Translations under genes and position numbers: made by a program | The notes under the pieces: generated by a model | Seen by the model: only the letters and a program-made list of their open reading frames with translations | The model's database searches: none | What the model was told of the DNA's origin: nothing | Shown here: piece after piece, positions 1-9,213 of the stretch | Layout of the letters: every line of letters starts with the position of its first letter | Position numbering within the stretch: position 1 is the stretch's first letter | DNA from: Hyphomicrobiales bacterium | GTDB taxonomy: Bacteria > Pseudomonadota > Alphaproteobacteria > Rhizobiales > Rhizobiaceae | NCBI GenBank assembly: GCA_900468625.1 | Contig: UBUL01000024.1 | Span: 62,001-126,000, forward strand | Length of the DNA: 64,000 bases | Direction: 5' to 3'

Positions 1-120
1 GCCGTGTTCCGGCAATGCCTGCGCAACGGACACCATGGCACCGAGCGTTTCGCGATAGGCCCTGGAAGCCGCCGCAATATCCGGCACGGCTATCGCGACG
101 TGATTGACGCGTCCCAGCAC
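1..120 (-). CDS. mce: Methylmalonyl-CoA epimerase, N-terminal part (runs off the window)
   Basis: The first 40 codons of a gene that continues past the left edge. The start is GTG at 120, six bases after a strong GGAGGAG ribosome site (126-133). The peptide opens with the motif GRVNHVAIAVPD, typical of the vicinal-oxygen-chelate fold of methylmalonyl-CoA epimerase; the His in NHVAI is the usual first metal ligand. The enzyme interconverts (R)- and (S)-methylmalonyl-CoA in propionyl-CoA use. It lies about 30 bases after ribonuclease J on the same strand, a common operon tail after nuo and birA in rhizobia. Another VOC protein such as a glyoxalase is possible because only the N-terminus is visible. 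Confidence 0.75.
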   Translation of the reverse strand, partial: MLGRVNHVAIAVPDIAAASRAYRETLGAMVSVAQALPEHG

Positions 121-151
121 GGCACTCTCCTCCCCGATCGGACCGCTGACC

Positions 152-1825
152 TCAGTTGCCCGTGCGCGTGACGAACGCGGTTACGACAGGTTTCTTTCCC
201 CAGCCTTGGTTGGCGGCGGCACGCACGGCACGGCGAACGGCCTCCTGCAACATGTCCAGATCCTTGCGGCGAGCCCGGGGTATGCTCTCGACGGCGCTGA
301 CAACGGCGTCGAAGAGTGTATCCTCCATATCCTCGCCCTCATCATCATAGGCCGGCAAGCCGACCGCCACGAGATCAGGATCGCCGACGATGTCGTAGCG
401 GGCATCCAGCACGACGTTGACGGCGACATGGCCGACATAGGCGAGCTTCTTGCGCTCGCCGATACCCATCTCGTCGAAATCACCGATCAGTATGCCATCC
501 TTGAAGATGCGCCCGTGCGGCGCCTCGCCGATCACTTCGACCGGACCGGGCGCGAGGCGCAGCACATCGCCATTGCGTACGCGCGGAACGGTGGCAATGC
601 CGCTCTGCTCGGCCAATTCCTTGTGCGCGGTCAGATGCGTCGCCTCGCCATGCACCGGCACGACGACCTTCGGGCGCGTCCACTCATACATCTTCTGCAG
701 CTCGTTGCGCCGGGGATGGCCGGAGACATGCACGAGCGCTTCTGCATCCGTCACGACATGGACACCCTGCTCGATCAGTCCGTTCTTGATGTCCTGGATC
801 GCCTTCTCATTGCCGGGAATGGCGCGCGAGGAGAAGACGACGATATCGCCAGCGGCCAACGCAACATTGCGCATTTCGTCGCGCGAAAGTTTGGCGAGAG
901 CTGCGCGCGGCTCGCCCTGGCTGCCGGTCAGAATGACCACGACCTTGTCGCGCGGGATATAGCCATATTCGTCTTCGGCGATGAACGGCTTGACGCCTTC
1001 CATGAGGCCGATATCGCGGGCAACGTCGACGACGCGCTTCAGCGAGCTGCCGAGCAGCAGCACTTCGCGGCCGGCGGCTTCGGCGGCCTCCGCAACGGTA
1101 CGGATGCGACCGACATTCGACGAGAAGGTGGTGATCGCCACCCTGCCCTCGGCATCTTCGATGATCTTGCGCAGGCTTTCGGAGACATCATTCTCCGAAG
1201 GCGAGACGCCATCGCGCAGCGCATTGGTGGAATCGCACATCAGCGCCAGCACGCCCTCATCGCCGAGCTGGCGGAAACGGGTCTCGTCGGTCAGCGGACC
1301 GAGCGAGGGCTCATGGTCGATCTTCCAGTCGCCCGTATGCACGACATTGCCGAGCGGCGTACGGATCATCAGCGACATCGGTTCGGGGATCGAGTGGTTG
1401 ACAGCAACACCTTCGATTTCAAAGGGGCCGACATTGATACGGTCTCCAGCCTTGAAGAGCGTTACCGGGATCTCACCCATCGACTTTTCATAATCACGCT
1501 TGGCTTCGAGAAGACCGGCGGTAAAGGCAGAGGCATAGATCGGAACATTGAGCCCCGGCCAGAGGTCGTTCAATGCGCCATAGTGATCTTCGTGCGCGTG
1601 GGTGATGATGATGCCCTTGAGGTTCTTGCGCTCCTTGGCGAGGAAACGGATATCGGGCAAGACGAGATCGACGCCGGGCAGATCCGGGCCAGGGAAAGTG
1701 ACACCGCAATCGACCATGATCCACTGGCGCTGCTCCGCCGGGCCGTAGCCGTAGAGCGCGAGATTCATGCCGATTTCGCCGACGCCTCCGAGGGGCAGAA
1801 ACACCAGTTCGTCTTGTTTCGCCAT
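152..1825 (-). CDS. rnj: Ribonuclease J (metallo-beta-lactamase/beta-CASP RNase)
   Basis: About 557 residues, the usual length for RNase J, an endo- and 5'-exoribonuclease of mRNA decay and rRNA maturation that serves alongside RNase E in alphaproteobacteria. The zinc-binding motif HAHEDH is at about residues 76-81, followed by VNHSIPEP, HTGDWKID and, in the beta-CASP part, SGHPRRNE and PVHGE. The ATG at 1825 is preferred because a GGGA ribosome site precedes it and the protein then begins MAKQDELVFLPLGG, as in rhizobial relatives. An ATG at 1843 overlapping the birA stop would add six residues. It follows birA directly and is probably cotranscribed with the end of the nuo operon. Confidence 0.93.
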   Translation of the reverse strand: MAKQDELVFLPLGGVGEIGMNLALYGYGPAEQRQWIMVDCGVTFPGPDLPGVDLVLPDIRFLAKERKNLKGIIITHAHEDHYGALNDLWPGLNVPIYASAFTAGLLEAKRDYEKSMGEIPVTLFKAGDRINVGPFEIEGVAVNHSIPEPMSLMIRTPLGNVVHTGDWKIDHEPSLGPLTDETRFRQLGDEGVLALMCDSTNALRDGVSPSENDVSESLRKIIEDAEGRVAITTFSSNVGRIRTVAEAAEAAGREVLLLGSSLKRVVDVARDIGLMEGVKPFIAEDEYGYIPRDKVVVILTGSQGEPRAALAKLSRDEMRNVALAAGDIVVFSSRAIPGNEKAIQDIKNGLIEQGVHVVTDAEALVHVSGHPRRNELQKMYEWTRPKVVVPVHGEATHLTAHKELAEQSGIATVPRVRNGDVLRLAPGPVEVIGEAPHGRIFKDGILIGDFDEMGIGERKKLAYVGHVAVNVVLDARYDIVGDPDLVAVGLPAYDDEGEDMEDTLFDAVVSAVESIPRARRKDLDMLQEAVRRAVRAAANQGWGKKPVVTAFVTRTGN

Positions 1826-1839
1826 GTGGTCCCTACCCA

Positions 1840-2604
1840 TCATCTAAAGAAAACGTCGCCCGCGGCGATCGGCATGATCCTGCCGTCCTCGGTCTCGAGC
1901 ATCAACAAGCCATTATCATCGATTCCGGAGAAATGGCCCGAAATCGAGCGATCCGGCAAGTTCACCGTGATCTTTTCCCCAATCCCGCATGCAAATTCAC
2001 GCCAGCGGGCAGTGATTTCCCGAATGCCCTTGCCACGGTTCCAGACAGCGAGCGCCTCGGACATGGCAGCATAAAGATGGGCAAAAAGCTCGTCCGGCGA
2101 CACCATCGAGCCTTGCTGCCTCAGACAGGTGACGGGATACATCGGATTGTCGGGCATGACGGCGATGTTGATGCCGATGCCGATGACAAGCGCATAGCGG
2201 CCGTCCGGCAAGGCTTCGCCTTCGATCAGAATGCCGCAGGTCTTCTTGCGGCCGATCAGGATATCGTTCGGCCATTTGATCTCGGCCGGCTCGGCTGCCA
2301 AAGGCAGCACGCCGCGTATCGCCTGATGCACGGCAACCGCAACCGCAAGCGGCAACGAGCCGAGACGGTCCATGGGCGCGGGATCGATCAGAAGGAGAGA
2401 TGCATAGAGATTGCCGGCTTCCGACACCCAGGGGCGCCCGCGGCGACCGCGGCCGCCGGTCTGACGCTCGGCGGTCACCCAAAGATTTCCGGGATCGCCG
2501 GCACGTGCGCGCTCGAGGCACACGTTGTTTGTGGACGAGGTTTCCTGAAGGGCATCATGCCGGAAGTCGGCGAGCGACTTCCGGCCGTTCATGTCAGACG
2601 CCAT
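1840..2604 (-). CDS. birA: Biotin--[acetyl-CoA-carboxylase] ligase (BirA, group I without repressor domain)
   Basis: About 254 residues. It attaches biotin through biotinyl-AMP to the carrier lysine of biotin-dependent carboxylases. The biotin-binding loop GRGRRG (about residues 51-56) and the KWPNDIL motif (about 110-116) are clear. The protein begins at the catalytic domain and lacks the N-terminal winged-helix of E. coli BirA, so it should be a ligase only and not a biotin-operon repressor. The ATG at 2604 shares one base with the nuoN stop (TGATG), which points to translational coupling; an in-frame TTG lies one codon upstream. Its place at the end of the nuo operon is a known alphaproteobacterial arrangement with no obvious metabolic reason. 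Confidence 0.93.
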   Translation of the reverse strand: MASDMNGRKSLADFRHDALQETSSTNNVCLERARAGDPGNLWVTAERQTGGRGRRGRPWVSEAGNLYASLLLIDPAPMDRLGSLPLAVAVAVHQAIRGVLPLAAEPAEIKWPNDILIGRKKTCGILIEGEALPDGRYALVIGIGINIAVMPDNPMYPVTCLRQQGSMVSPDELFAHLYAAMSEALAVWNRGKGIREITARWREFACGIGEKITVNLPDRSISGHFSGIDDNGLLMLETEDGRIMPIAAGDVFFR

Positions 2605-4046
2605 CAAAACAGCGTCGCAGCGGCAAGATCGGCAGCACCGCCGATTGCGCCGCCGAAGAAGACGTAGGCAACGACGAACAGGCCGGAAAGACCGAAGACG
2701 AGGCGCAGCGAACCTGCCGTGCGCACGAACTCATCCTTGGCTTCATCGAACCACATTACCTTGATGACGCGCAGATAATAGTAGGCGCCGACGACCGAAG
2801 CCAGCACGCCGATGATGGCGAGCGCATAGAGATGCGCCTGGATGGCCGCGACGAAGACGAAGTACTTCCCGAAGAAGCCGGCCAGAGGCGGAATGCCGGC
2901 CAGCGAGAACATCAGTACCGTCAGCACGATCGCCATGAAGGGATTGGTCGTGGAGAGGCCGGCGAGATCGTCGATATTTTCGACCTGGCGGCCATCCTTG
3001 CGGCGCATCGCCAGGATAATGGCGAAAGAGCCGAGCGTCATGACCATGTAGATGACCATATAGAGCATGACACCGGATACGCCGGTCTTGCTGCCGGCTG
3101 CGAGGCCGACGAGCGCATAGCCCATGTGGCCGATCGAGGAATAGGCCATCAGCCGCTTGAAATTGCGCTGGCCGATGGCGGCGAAGGCGCCGAGCAGCAT
3201 CGACGCGATCGAAATGAACACGATGATCTGCTGCCAGTCGGCAAGCACCGGATGGAAGGCCGTAACGGCGATACGGGTCAGAATTGCCATGGCGGCGACC
3301 TTCGGCGCACCCGCAAAGAAAGCGGTGACCGGCGTCGGAGCACCTTCATAGACGTCCGGCGTCCACATGTGGAACGGCACGGCGGAGATCTTGAAAGCGA
3401 GGCCGGCAAGCACGAAAACCAGGCCGAAGACGAGACCGAGCGAACGGGTCTCGGCGCTGAGTGCCGTGGCGATCGCATCGAAGGTCGTGTGGCCGGTGAA
3501 GCCATAGACCAGCGACATACCGTAAAGCAGCATGCCGGACGACAGCGCGCCGAGGACGAAGTACTTCAAGCCGGCTTCGGTCGATTTGACACTGTCCCGG
3601 TTGATGGCGGCGACGACGTAAAGCGCCAGCGACTGCAGCTCCAGCGACAGGTAAAGCGAGATCAGGTCGTGCGCCGAGATCATCAGCAGAATGCCGAGCG
3701 TCGCGAGCACGAGCAGGACTGGAAACTCGAAGCGATCGAGCTGCTGCTCGCGCGCCTGCCCCATGCTGAGGAACATCGCCACGATCGAACCGACCAGCGC
3801 GACGATCTTCATGAAGCGGGAAAAGCCGTCGGCGAGATAGGCGCCGCCATAGGCCAGCCCCTCGCCCGGCACGAAGATGATCCAGAGGCCGGCCACCGCA
3901 AGAAGCGCGATGGCCAGACCCGTGACTGTGGGACCCGACCGTTCGCCCGAGAAGACGCCGATCATGAGCAGCACAAGTGCACCGACCGCGAGGATGAGCT
4001 CCGGAATGGAAAGATGCAGGCTTGCAAGAATTGTGTCAGCAGTCAT
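2604..4046 (-). CDS. nuoN: NADH-quinone oxidoreductase subunit N
   Basis: 480 residues, an antiporter-like proton-pumping subunit of the complex I membrane arm. The sequence is nearly all hydrophobic helices (around 14). The proton-antiporter core is visible: LISLYLSLELQSLALY near residue 130, then a conserved lysine-bearing helix with KISAVPFHMWTPDVYEGAPTP around 215-235, followed by LMAYSSIGHMGYALVG. It starts with MTADTILASLHLS at an ATG 18 bases after the nuoM stop. It is the last nuo gene and is coupled to birA by a one-base overlap. Confidence 0.96.
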   Translation of the reverse strand: MTADTILASLHLSIPELILAVGALVLLMIGVFSGERSGPTVTGLAIALLAVAGLWIIFVPGEGLAYGGAYLADGFSRFMKIVALVGSIVAMFLSMGQAREQQLDRFEFPVLLVLATLGILLMISAHDLISLYLSLELQSLALYVVAAINRDSVKSTEAGLKYFVLGALSSGMLLYGMSLVYGFTGHTTFDAIATALSAETRSLGLVFGLVFVLAGLAFKISAVPFHMWTPDVYEGAPTPVTAFFAGAPKVAAMAILTRIAVTAFHPVLADWQQIIVFISIASMLLGAFAAIGQRNFKRLMAYSSIGHMGYALVGLAAGSKTGVSGVMLYMVIYMVMTLGSFAIILAMRRKDGRQVENIDDLAGLSTTNPFMAIVLTVLMFSLAGIPPLAGFFGKYFVFVAAIQAHLYALAIIGVLASVVGAYYYLRVIKVMWFDEAKDEFVRTAGSLRLVFGLSGLFVVAYVFFGGAIGGAADLAAATLF

Positions 4047-4064
4047 GTCGAATAGGTCCCGTCA

Positions 4065-5576
4065 TCAATTCATCGACAGCGCAACATTCTGCGCAGCGTG
4101 CAGGGCAGCGGTATAATTGTTCACCAGCAGATCCACCGAAGCCGCCGTGGCATCGAAGATCGGAGCCGGGTAGACACCGAAGAGGATCGTGAGCGCGATC
4201 AGCGGATAGAGGATGAGCTGTTCACGCGGCGACAGATCCAGAAGCTTCTTCAGGTTTTCCTTCTCCAGCGCACCGAAAATGACGCGGCGGTAGAGCCAGA
4301 GCGCGTAGGCGGCCGACAGGATCACGCCGGTCGCGGCGAAAAGCGCAACCCAGGTGTTGGCGCGGAAAACGCCGATCAGGGTCAGGAATTCGCCGATGAA
4401 GCCGGAGGTACCGGGCAGGCCGACATTGGCCATGGTGAAGACCATCATGGCGACGGCATATTTCGGCATGTTGTTGACGAGGCCGCCATAGGCCGCGATC
4501 TCGCGGGTATGGGTGCGGTCGTAGATCACGCCGACGCAGAGGAAGAGAGCACCCGAGACGATGCCGTGCGACAGCATCTGGAAGATCGCACCCTGCACGC
4601 CCTGCTGGTTCGCCGCGAAGATACCCATCGTCACATAGCCCATGTGGGCGACCGACGAATAGGCGATCAGCTTCTTGATGTCGTCCTGCATCATCGCGAC
4701 CAGCGAGGTGTAGATGATGGCGATGACCGACAGCGCAAAAACGAGCGGCGCGAAATATTCGGACGCATTCGGGAACATGCCGAGCGAGAAGCGGATCAGG
4801 CCGTAGCCGCCAAGCTTCAGGAGGATGCCTGCCAGGATGACCGAGCCGGCCGTCGGCGCCTGGACGTGTGCGTCCGGAAGCCAGGTGTGGACCGGCCACA
4901 TCGGCATCTTCACTGCGAAAGAGGCGAAGAAGGCGAGCCAGAGCCATGTCTGCATCTGCGGCGGGAACTTGTACTGCAGCAGCGTCGGGATATCGGTCGT
5001 GCCGGACTGCCAGTACATCGCCATGATGGCGAGCAGCATCAGCACCGAGCCGAGCAGCGTGTAGAGGAAGAACTTGTAGCTGGCGTAGACGCGATCCTTG
5101 CCGCCCCAGACGCCGATGATCAGGAACATCGGAATGAGGCCGGCTTCGAAGAAGACGTAGAACAGCACGATATCCAGCGATGTGAACACGCCGACCATCA
5201 TCGTCTCGAGGACGAGGAAGGCGATCATGTAATCCTTCAGACGCTTTTCGACCGAGAGCCAGCTTGCGAGCACGCAGAAAGGCATCAGGAAGGTCGAGAG
5301 AATGACGAACAGCATGGAGATGCCGTCGACGCCCATGTGATAGCTGATACCGCTCGTCAGCCACTCATGCTTTTCGATCAGCTGGAAACCCGGATTGGCG
5401 TTGTCGAACCAGATCCAGACGAACAGCGACACGATGAAAGTGACGATGGTCGTCGCCAGCGAAATGTTCAGGATATTCCGGCGGCCATTGGCGCCGTTCT
5501 CCTGCGTGAACAGCAGAAGAAGGACACCGACCAGCGGCAGGAATGTGACCGTTGAAAGAATGGGCCAATCGGTCAT
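4065..5576 (-). CDS. nuoM: NADH-quinone oxidoreductase subunit M
   Basis: 503 residues, the second antiporter-like subunit of the membrane arm. It carries the NuoM hallmark VFFEAGLIPMFLIIG (the Glu required for pumping) near residues 138-152, and KMPMWPVHTWLPDAHVQAPT near 223-242 with the conserved lysine and histidines. The ATG at 5576 shares one base with the nuoL stop, so the two subunits are probably made at matched rates. All helices expected for the family are present and no frameshift is seen. Confidence 0.96.
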   Translation of the reverse strand: MTDWPILSTVTFLPLVGVLLLLFTQENGANGRRNILNISLATTIVTFIVSLFVWIWFDNANPGFQLIEKHEWLTSGISYHMGVDGISMLFVILSTFLMPFCVLASWLSVEKRLKDYMIAFLVLETMMVGVFTSLDIVLFYVFFEAGLIPMFLIIGVWGGKDRVYASYKFFLYTLLGSVLMLLAIMAMYWQSGTTDIPTLLQYKFPPQMQTWLWLAFFASFAVKMPMWPVHTWLPDAHVQAPTAGSVILAGILLKLGGYGLIRFSLGMFPNASEYFAPLVFALSVIAIIYTSLVAMMQDDIKKLIAYSSVAHMGYVTMGIFAANQQGVQGAIFQMLSHGIVSGALFLCVGVIYDRTHTREIAAYGGLVNNMPKYAVAMMVFTMANVGLPGTSGFIGEFLTLIGVFRANTWVALFAATGVILSAAYALWLYRRVIFGALEKENLKKLLDLSPREQLILYPLIALTILFGVYPAPIFDATAASVDLLVNNYTAALHAAQNVALSMN

Positions 5577-7570
5577 CAGAGGGAACTCCCGAGCATCATC
5601 CAGGTAACGAGGGCGGCAATGCCGAGCAGCATTGCGAAGGCATAGTGATAGAGGTAGCCGGTCTGCAGGCGCACGACGCGGTTAGTAACATCGACGACGC
5701 GCGCGGCAATGCCGTTCGGGCCGAAGGTATCGATGACCCCGATGTCGCCCTTCTTCCAGAGGAAGCGGCCAAGCGCCTTGGCAGAGCGAACGAAGAGGAA
5801 GTCATAGAGCTCGTCGAAGTACCACTTGTTCAGGAGGAACTCGTAGAGCACGCGCTGCTGCTGAGCGAGCCGGCGCGGCGTCTCCGGCGACTTTATGTAG
5901 AAATACCAGGCGGTGACGAGACCGAGGAGCATAGCGATGAAGGGGCTGAGCTCAACCCACATAGGCGCATGTTCCATTTCCTCGAGGATCTTGTTGTCCG
6001 GGAGCGTGAACAGCGCATGCTTCCAGAATTCCTCGTAGGCGTGACCGACGAAATCGGCGTTGAAATACATACCCGCGGCTACAGCACCGATCGCCAGCAG
6101 GTACAGCGGGACCAGCATGACGTTCGGCGATTCATGCACATGGTGCATGACTTCGTGCGAGGCGCGGGGCTTGCCGAAGAAGGTCATGAAGATCAGACGC
6201 CAGGAATAGAAGCTGGTGAACATCGCGGCAATGACCAGCAGCGTGAAGGCGAAGCCGGCGGCTGCATTGTGCGAGGCAAAGGCCGCCAGGATGATCGCAT
6301 CCTTCGAGATGAAGCCGGCAAAACCGATATGGGTCAGCGGGATGCCGACGCCGGTGATCGCCAGCGTGCCGATGATCATCATCCAGAAAGTCTTCTGGAT
6401 ATGCGGGCGCAGGCCGCCCATATGACGCATGTCCTGCTCGCCATCGACGGCATGAATGACCGAGCCGGCGCACAGGAAGAGCAGCGCCTTGAAGAAGGCG
6501 TGGGTGAAGAGATGGAAGATCGCGGCACCATAGGCGCCGACGCCGAGGGCGACGAACATGTAGCCCAGCTGCGAACAGGTCGAATACGCGATGACGCGCT
6601 TGATATCGTTCTGTACGAGGCCGACGGTCGCGGCGAAGAAGGCCGTGATCGCACCGATGATGGTGACGAAGGTCAGCGCATCCTGCGACAGTTCGAAGAT
6701 CGGCGACATGCGGGCGACGAGGAAGACGCCGGCGGTGACCATGGTCGCGGCATGGATGAGCGCGGAAACCGGGGTCGGGCCTTCCATGGCATCCGGTAGC
6801 CAGGTGTGCAACAGGAACTGTGCCGACTTGCCCATGGCGCCCATGAAGAGCAGCAGGCAGACGCCAGTGAGCGCATGGCCGCGATCAAGATGCATGCCGA
6901 AGAGGTTGAGCACGACATCGCCCGGCTGACCGCCCTGCCCTGCGGCAAAGCTCTGGGCATTGCCGAAGATGACGTCGAAATTGATCGAGCCGAAGAGGAC
7001 GAAAACGCCGGCAATGCCGAGAACGAAGCCGAAGTCGCCGACACGGTTGACGATGAAAGCTTTGATCGCCGCCGCCGAGGCGGACGGCTTCTTGAACCAG
7101 AAGCCGATCAGCAGATAGGAGGCCAGACCGACGCCTTCCCAGCCGAAGAACATCTGCGCGAGGTTGTCGGAAGTCACCAGCATCAGCATGGCGAAGGTGA
7201 AAAGCGAGAGATAGGCGAAGAAGCGCGGACGATGCGGATCGTGATGCATGTATCCGATCGAGTAGACGTGAACCAGGGTCGAAACCGAATTCACGACGAT
7301 CAGCATCACCGAGGTCAGCGTATCGACGCGCAGCGACCAGGAGGCGTCGATGCCGCCGGACTGGATCCAGCGCAGGACCTCGACCTTGATCGGGCCGTCC
7401 GTATGGCCAAGCGCCACCGTGAAGAAGACCACCCAGGAAAGGACGGCGGCGATGATCATCAGGCCGGTGGTTACATATTCCGAAGCCTTGGCGCCGATCG
7501 CGCGGCCGAAAAGGCCGGCGATGATCGCGCCGATCAGGGGAAGAAAGACGATAGCCTTATATAAGAACAT
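5576..7570 (-). CDS. nuoL: NADH-quinone oxidoreductase subunit L
   Basis: 664 residues, the distal antiporter-like subunit with the long lateral helix at its C-terminus. Visible hallmarks are FFGWEGVGLASYLLIGFW (around residue 142-159, with the pumping Glu), SAQFLLHTWLPDAMEGPTPV (around 230-250) and a long C-terminal extension ending in a hydrophobic helix. The start MFLYKAIVFLPLIGA is the family N-terminus. It lies seven bases after the nuoK stop. Confidence 0.96.
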   Translation of the reverse strand: MFLYKAIVFLPLIGAIIAGLFGRAIGAKASEYVTTGLMIIAAVLSWVVFFTVALGHTDGPIKVEVLRWIQSGGIDASWSLRVDTLTSVMLIVVNSVSTLVHVYSIGYMHHDPHRPRFFAYLSLFTFAMLMLVTSDNLAQMFFGWEGVGLASYLLIGFWFKKPSASAAAIKAFIVNRVGDFGFVLGIAGVFVLFGSINFDVIFGNAQSFAAGQGGQPGDVVLNLFGMHLDRGHALTGVCLLLFMGAMGKSAQFLLHTWLPDAMEGPTPVSALIHAATMVTAGVFLVARMSPIFELSQDALTFVTIIGAITAFFAATVGLVQNDIKRVIAYSTCSQLGYMFVALGVGAYGAAIFHLFTHAFFKALLFLCAGSVIHAVDGEQDMRHMGGLRPHIQKTFWMMIIGTLAITGVGIPLTHIGFAGFISKDAIILAAFASHNAAAGFAFTLLVIAAMFTSFYSWRLIFMTFFGKPRASHEVMHHVHESPNVMLVPLYLLAIGAVAAGMYFNADFVGHAYEEFWKHALFTLPDNKILEEMEHAPMWVELSPFIAMLLGLVTAWYFYIKSPETPRRLAQQQRVLYEFLLNKWYFDELYDFLFVRSAKALGRFLWKKGDIGVIDTFGPNGIAARVVDVTNRVVRLQTGYLYHYAFAMLLGIAALVTWMMLGSSL

Positions 7571-7577
7571 AGCTGTA

Positions 7578-7886
7578 TCAGCCCTTCATTACGTTGACGT
7601 CTTCGACTGCGATGGAGCCGCGGTTACGATAGAAGACGACGAGAATTGCAAGACCGATCGCAGCCTCAGCCGCGGCGACGGTCAAAATGAATAGAGCGAA
7701 AACCTGGCCGACGATGTCGTTGAGGAACGACGAGAAGGCGACCATGTTGATGTTGACCGCGAGCAATATGAGTTCGATCGACATCAGAATGATGATGACG
7801 TTCTTCCGGTTGAGGAAGATACCGAAAACGCCGAGCACGAAGAGGATGGCGCTGACCGTCAGGTAGTGGGAAAGTCCGATGACCAT
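7578..7886 (-). CDS. nuoK: NADH-quinone oxidoreductase subunit K
   Basis: 102 residues with three transmembrane helices, the normal size of NuoK. The two membrane-buried glutamates of the central proton channel are in MSIELILLAVN and AAAEAAIGLAILV. The start MVIGLSHYL is standard for rhizobial NuoK. It sits between nuoJ and nuoL in canonical order with short spacers. Confidence 0.96.
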   Translation of the reverse strand: MVIGLSHYLTVSAILFVLGVFGIFLNRKNVIIILMSIELILLAVNINMVAFSSFLNDIVGQVFALFILTVAAAEAAIGLAILVVFYRNRGSIAVEDVNVMKG

Positions 7887-7917
7887 GTTCTTGTTCCTTT
7901 GATCCTCGTGCCTCGCC

Positions 7918-8532
7918 TCAGACGCCCTGCCCCGACTTGACCTTGACCACCTCGACGGCGGTCGCGGGCGTACGGGCGACCTGTTGGGAAATGTTCTGAC
8001 GCTTGACGTGCGTGCGATGCCGCAATGTCAGCACGATCGCGCCGATCATCGCCACCAGCAGCACAAGGCCGGCGATCTCGAAGAAATAAACGTAGTTGGT
8101 GTAAAGCACGTCGCCGAGGGCGGCGGTATTCGTCCGGGTCGCAGGCGCCGGGATCGGCATGGCGACCGACTTGGCGATCGTCGGCGAAATCACGCTTCCG
8201 CCGATGACGACGATGAGTTCGGCCGCGAGAATGACACCGATCAATGCGCCGATCGGTGCATATTCCAGAATGCCGGCCCGAAGCTCCGAGAAGTCGATAT
8301 CGAGCATCATGACGACGAAGAGGAAGAGGACCGCCACTGCGCCGACATAAACGACCAGCAGGATCATCGCCAGGAACTCAGCCCCCATCAGCAGAAAGAG
8401 GCCGGCCGCGTTGAAGAAAACCAGGATGAGGAACAGGACCGAATGGACCGGATTCCGCGCCGAGATGACCATGAACGCCGACGCCACAGCGACAAAGGCG
8501 AAGATATAGAAAAAAAGAGCCTGCAGACCCAT
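7918..8532 (-). CDS. nuoJ: NADH-quinone oxidoreductase subunit J
   Basis: 204 residues from the ATG at 8532, which gives the family N-terminus MGLQALFFYIFAFV; the open frame continues 27 codons upstream but those residues are not hydrophobic and do not fit the family. Five helices are visible, including the pi-bulge helix region VVYVGAVAVLFLFVVMML of TM3 that takes part in the coupling transition. The C-terminal tail after about residue 165 is polar and longer than in E. coli. The 149-base gap to nuoI upstream is the largest spacer in the core of the operon; I see no gene in it. Confidence 0.95.
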   Translation of the reverse strand: MGLQALFFYIFAFVAVASAFMVISARNPVHSVLFLILVFFNAAGLFLLMGAEFLAMILLVVYVGAVAVLFLFVVMMLDIDFSELRAGILEYAPIGALIGVILAAELIVVIGGSVISPTIAKSVAMPIPAPATRTNTAALGDVLYTNYVYFFEIAGLVLLVAMIGAIVLTLRHRTHVKRQNISQQVARTPATAVEVVKVKSGQGV

Positions 8533-8681
8533 GTTGGTGCCTTTTTCGTCTTCCCCCGGGCAGCCGGGAGTTTCCCTGCCCGATGGAGCTCGACCGAACG
8601 ATAGGTCCGGCAAAGCCCCGGTCTATATTCAACCGCGACGGCGACAATCGGCCGCCTGTCCCGGCATATTCAAAACTCCGC

Positions 8682-9173
8682 TCAGCGGTACGGCGAATCC
8701 ATTGCGATGTTGCGCGCGATTTCGCGTTCCCAGCGGTCGCCATTGTCCAAAAGCCGCGCCTTGTCGAAGTAGAGCTCTTCGCGGGTCTCGGTGGCGAATT
8801 CGAAGTTCGGCCCTTCGACGATGGCGTCGACCGGGCAGGCTTCCTGGCAGAAGCCGCAATAAATGCATTTCACCATGTCGATGTCGTAACGCACCGTACG
8901 GCGGGTGCCGTCATTGCGGCGCGGACCGGCCTCGATGGTGATGGCCTGGGCAGGACAGATGGCTTCGCAGAGCTTGCAAGCGATGCAGCGCTCTTCGCCG
9001 TTGGGATAGCGGCGCAATGCATGTTCGCCGCGAAAGCGCGGGCTGACCGGCCCCTTCTCGAACGGGTAGTTGATCGTTGCCTTCTGCTTGAAGAAGTAAC
9101 GCATCGACAAAAAGAATGCGCCGACAAATTCCTTGAGGAATAGCGAGCTGACGGCGTTGGAAATTCCGGCCAT
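8682..9173 (-). CDS. nuoI: NADH-quinone oxidoreductase subunit I (two 4Fe-4S clusters)
   Basis: 163 residues from the ATG at 9173, six bases after GGAGG. It is the ferredoxin-like subunit passing electrons through clusters N6a and N6b. Both Cys motifs are intact: CIACKLCEAICP (about residues 63-74) and CIYCGFCQEACP (about 102-113). An amphipathic N-terminal helix (LFLKEFVGAFFLSMRYFF) anchors it at the membrane interface. A TTG two codons upstream is also in frame but overlaps the ribosome site. Confidence 0.96.
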   Translation of the reverse strand: MAGISNAVSSLFLKEFVGAFFLSMRYFFKQKATINYPFEKGPVSPRFRGEHALRRYPNGEERCIACKLCEAICPAQAITIEAGPRRNDGTRRTVRYDIDMVKCIYCGFCQEACPVDAIVEGPNFEFATETREELYFDKARLLDNGDRWEREIARNIAMDSPYR

Positions 9174-9213
9174 CTTCAACCTCCAAATCTGCTTGAAGCG
9201 AGGATCGACATCA

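Noticed and set aside
104..2074. 656-codon plus-strand frame antisense to ribonuclease J and birA
   Set aside because: Composition follows from the GC-rich codons of the real minus-strand genes; no domain, no ribosome site, His/Asp/Arg-rich.
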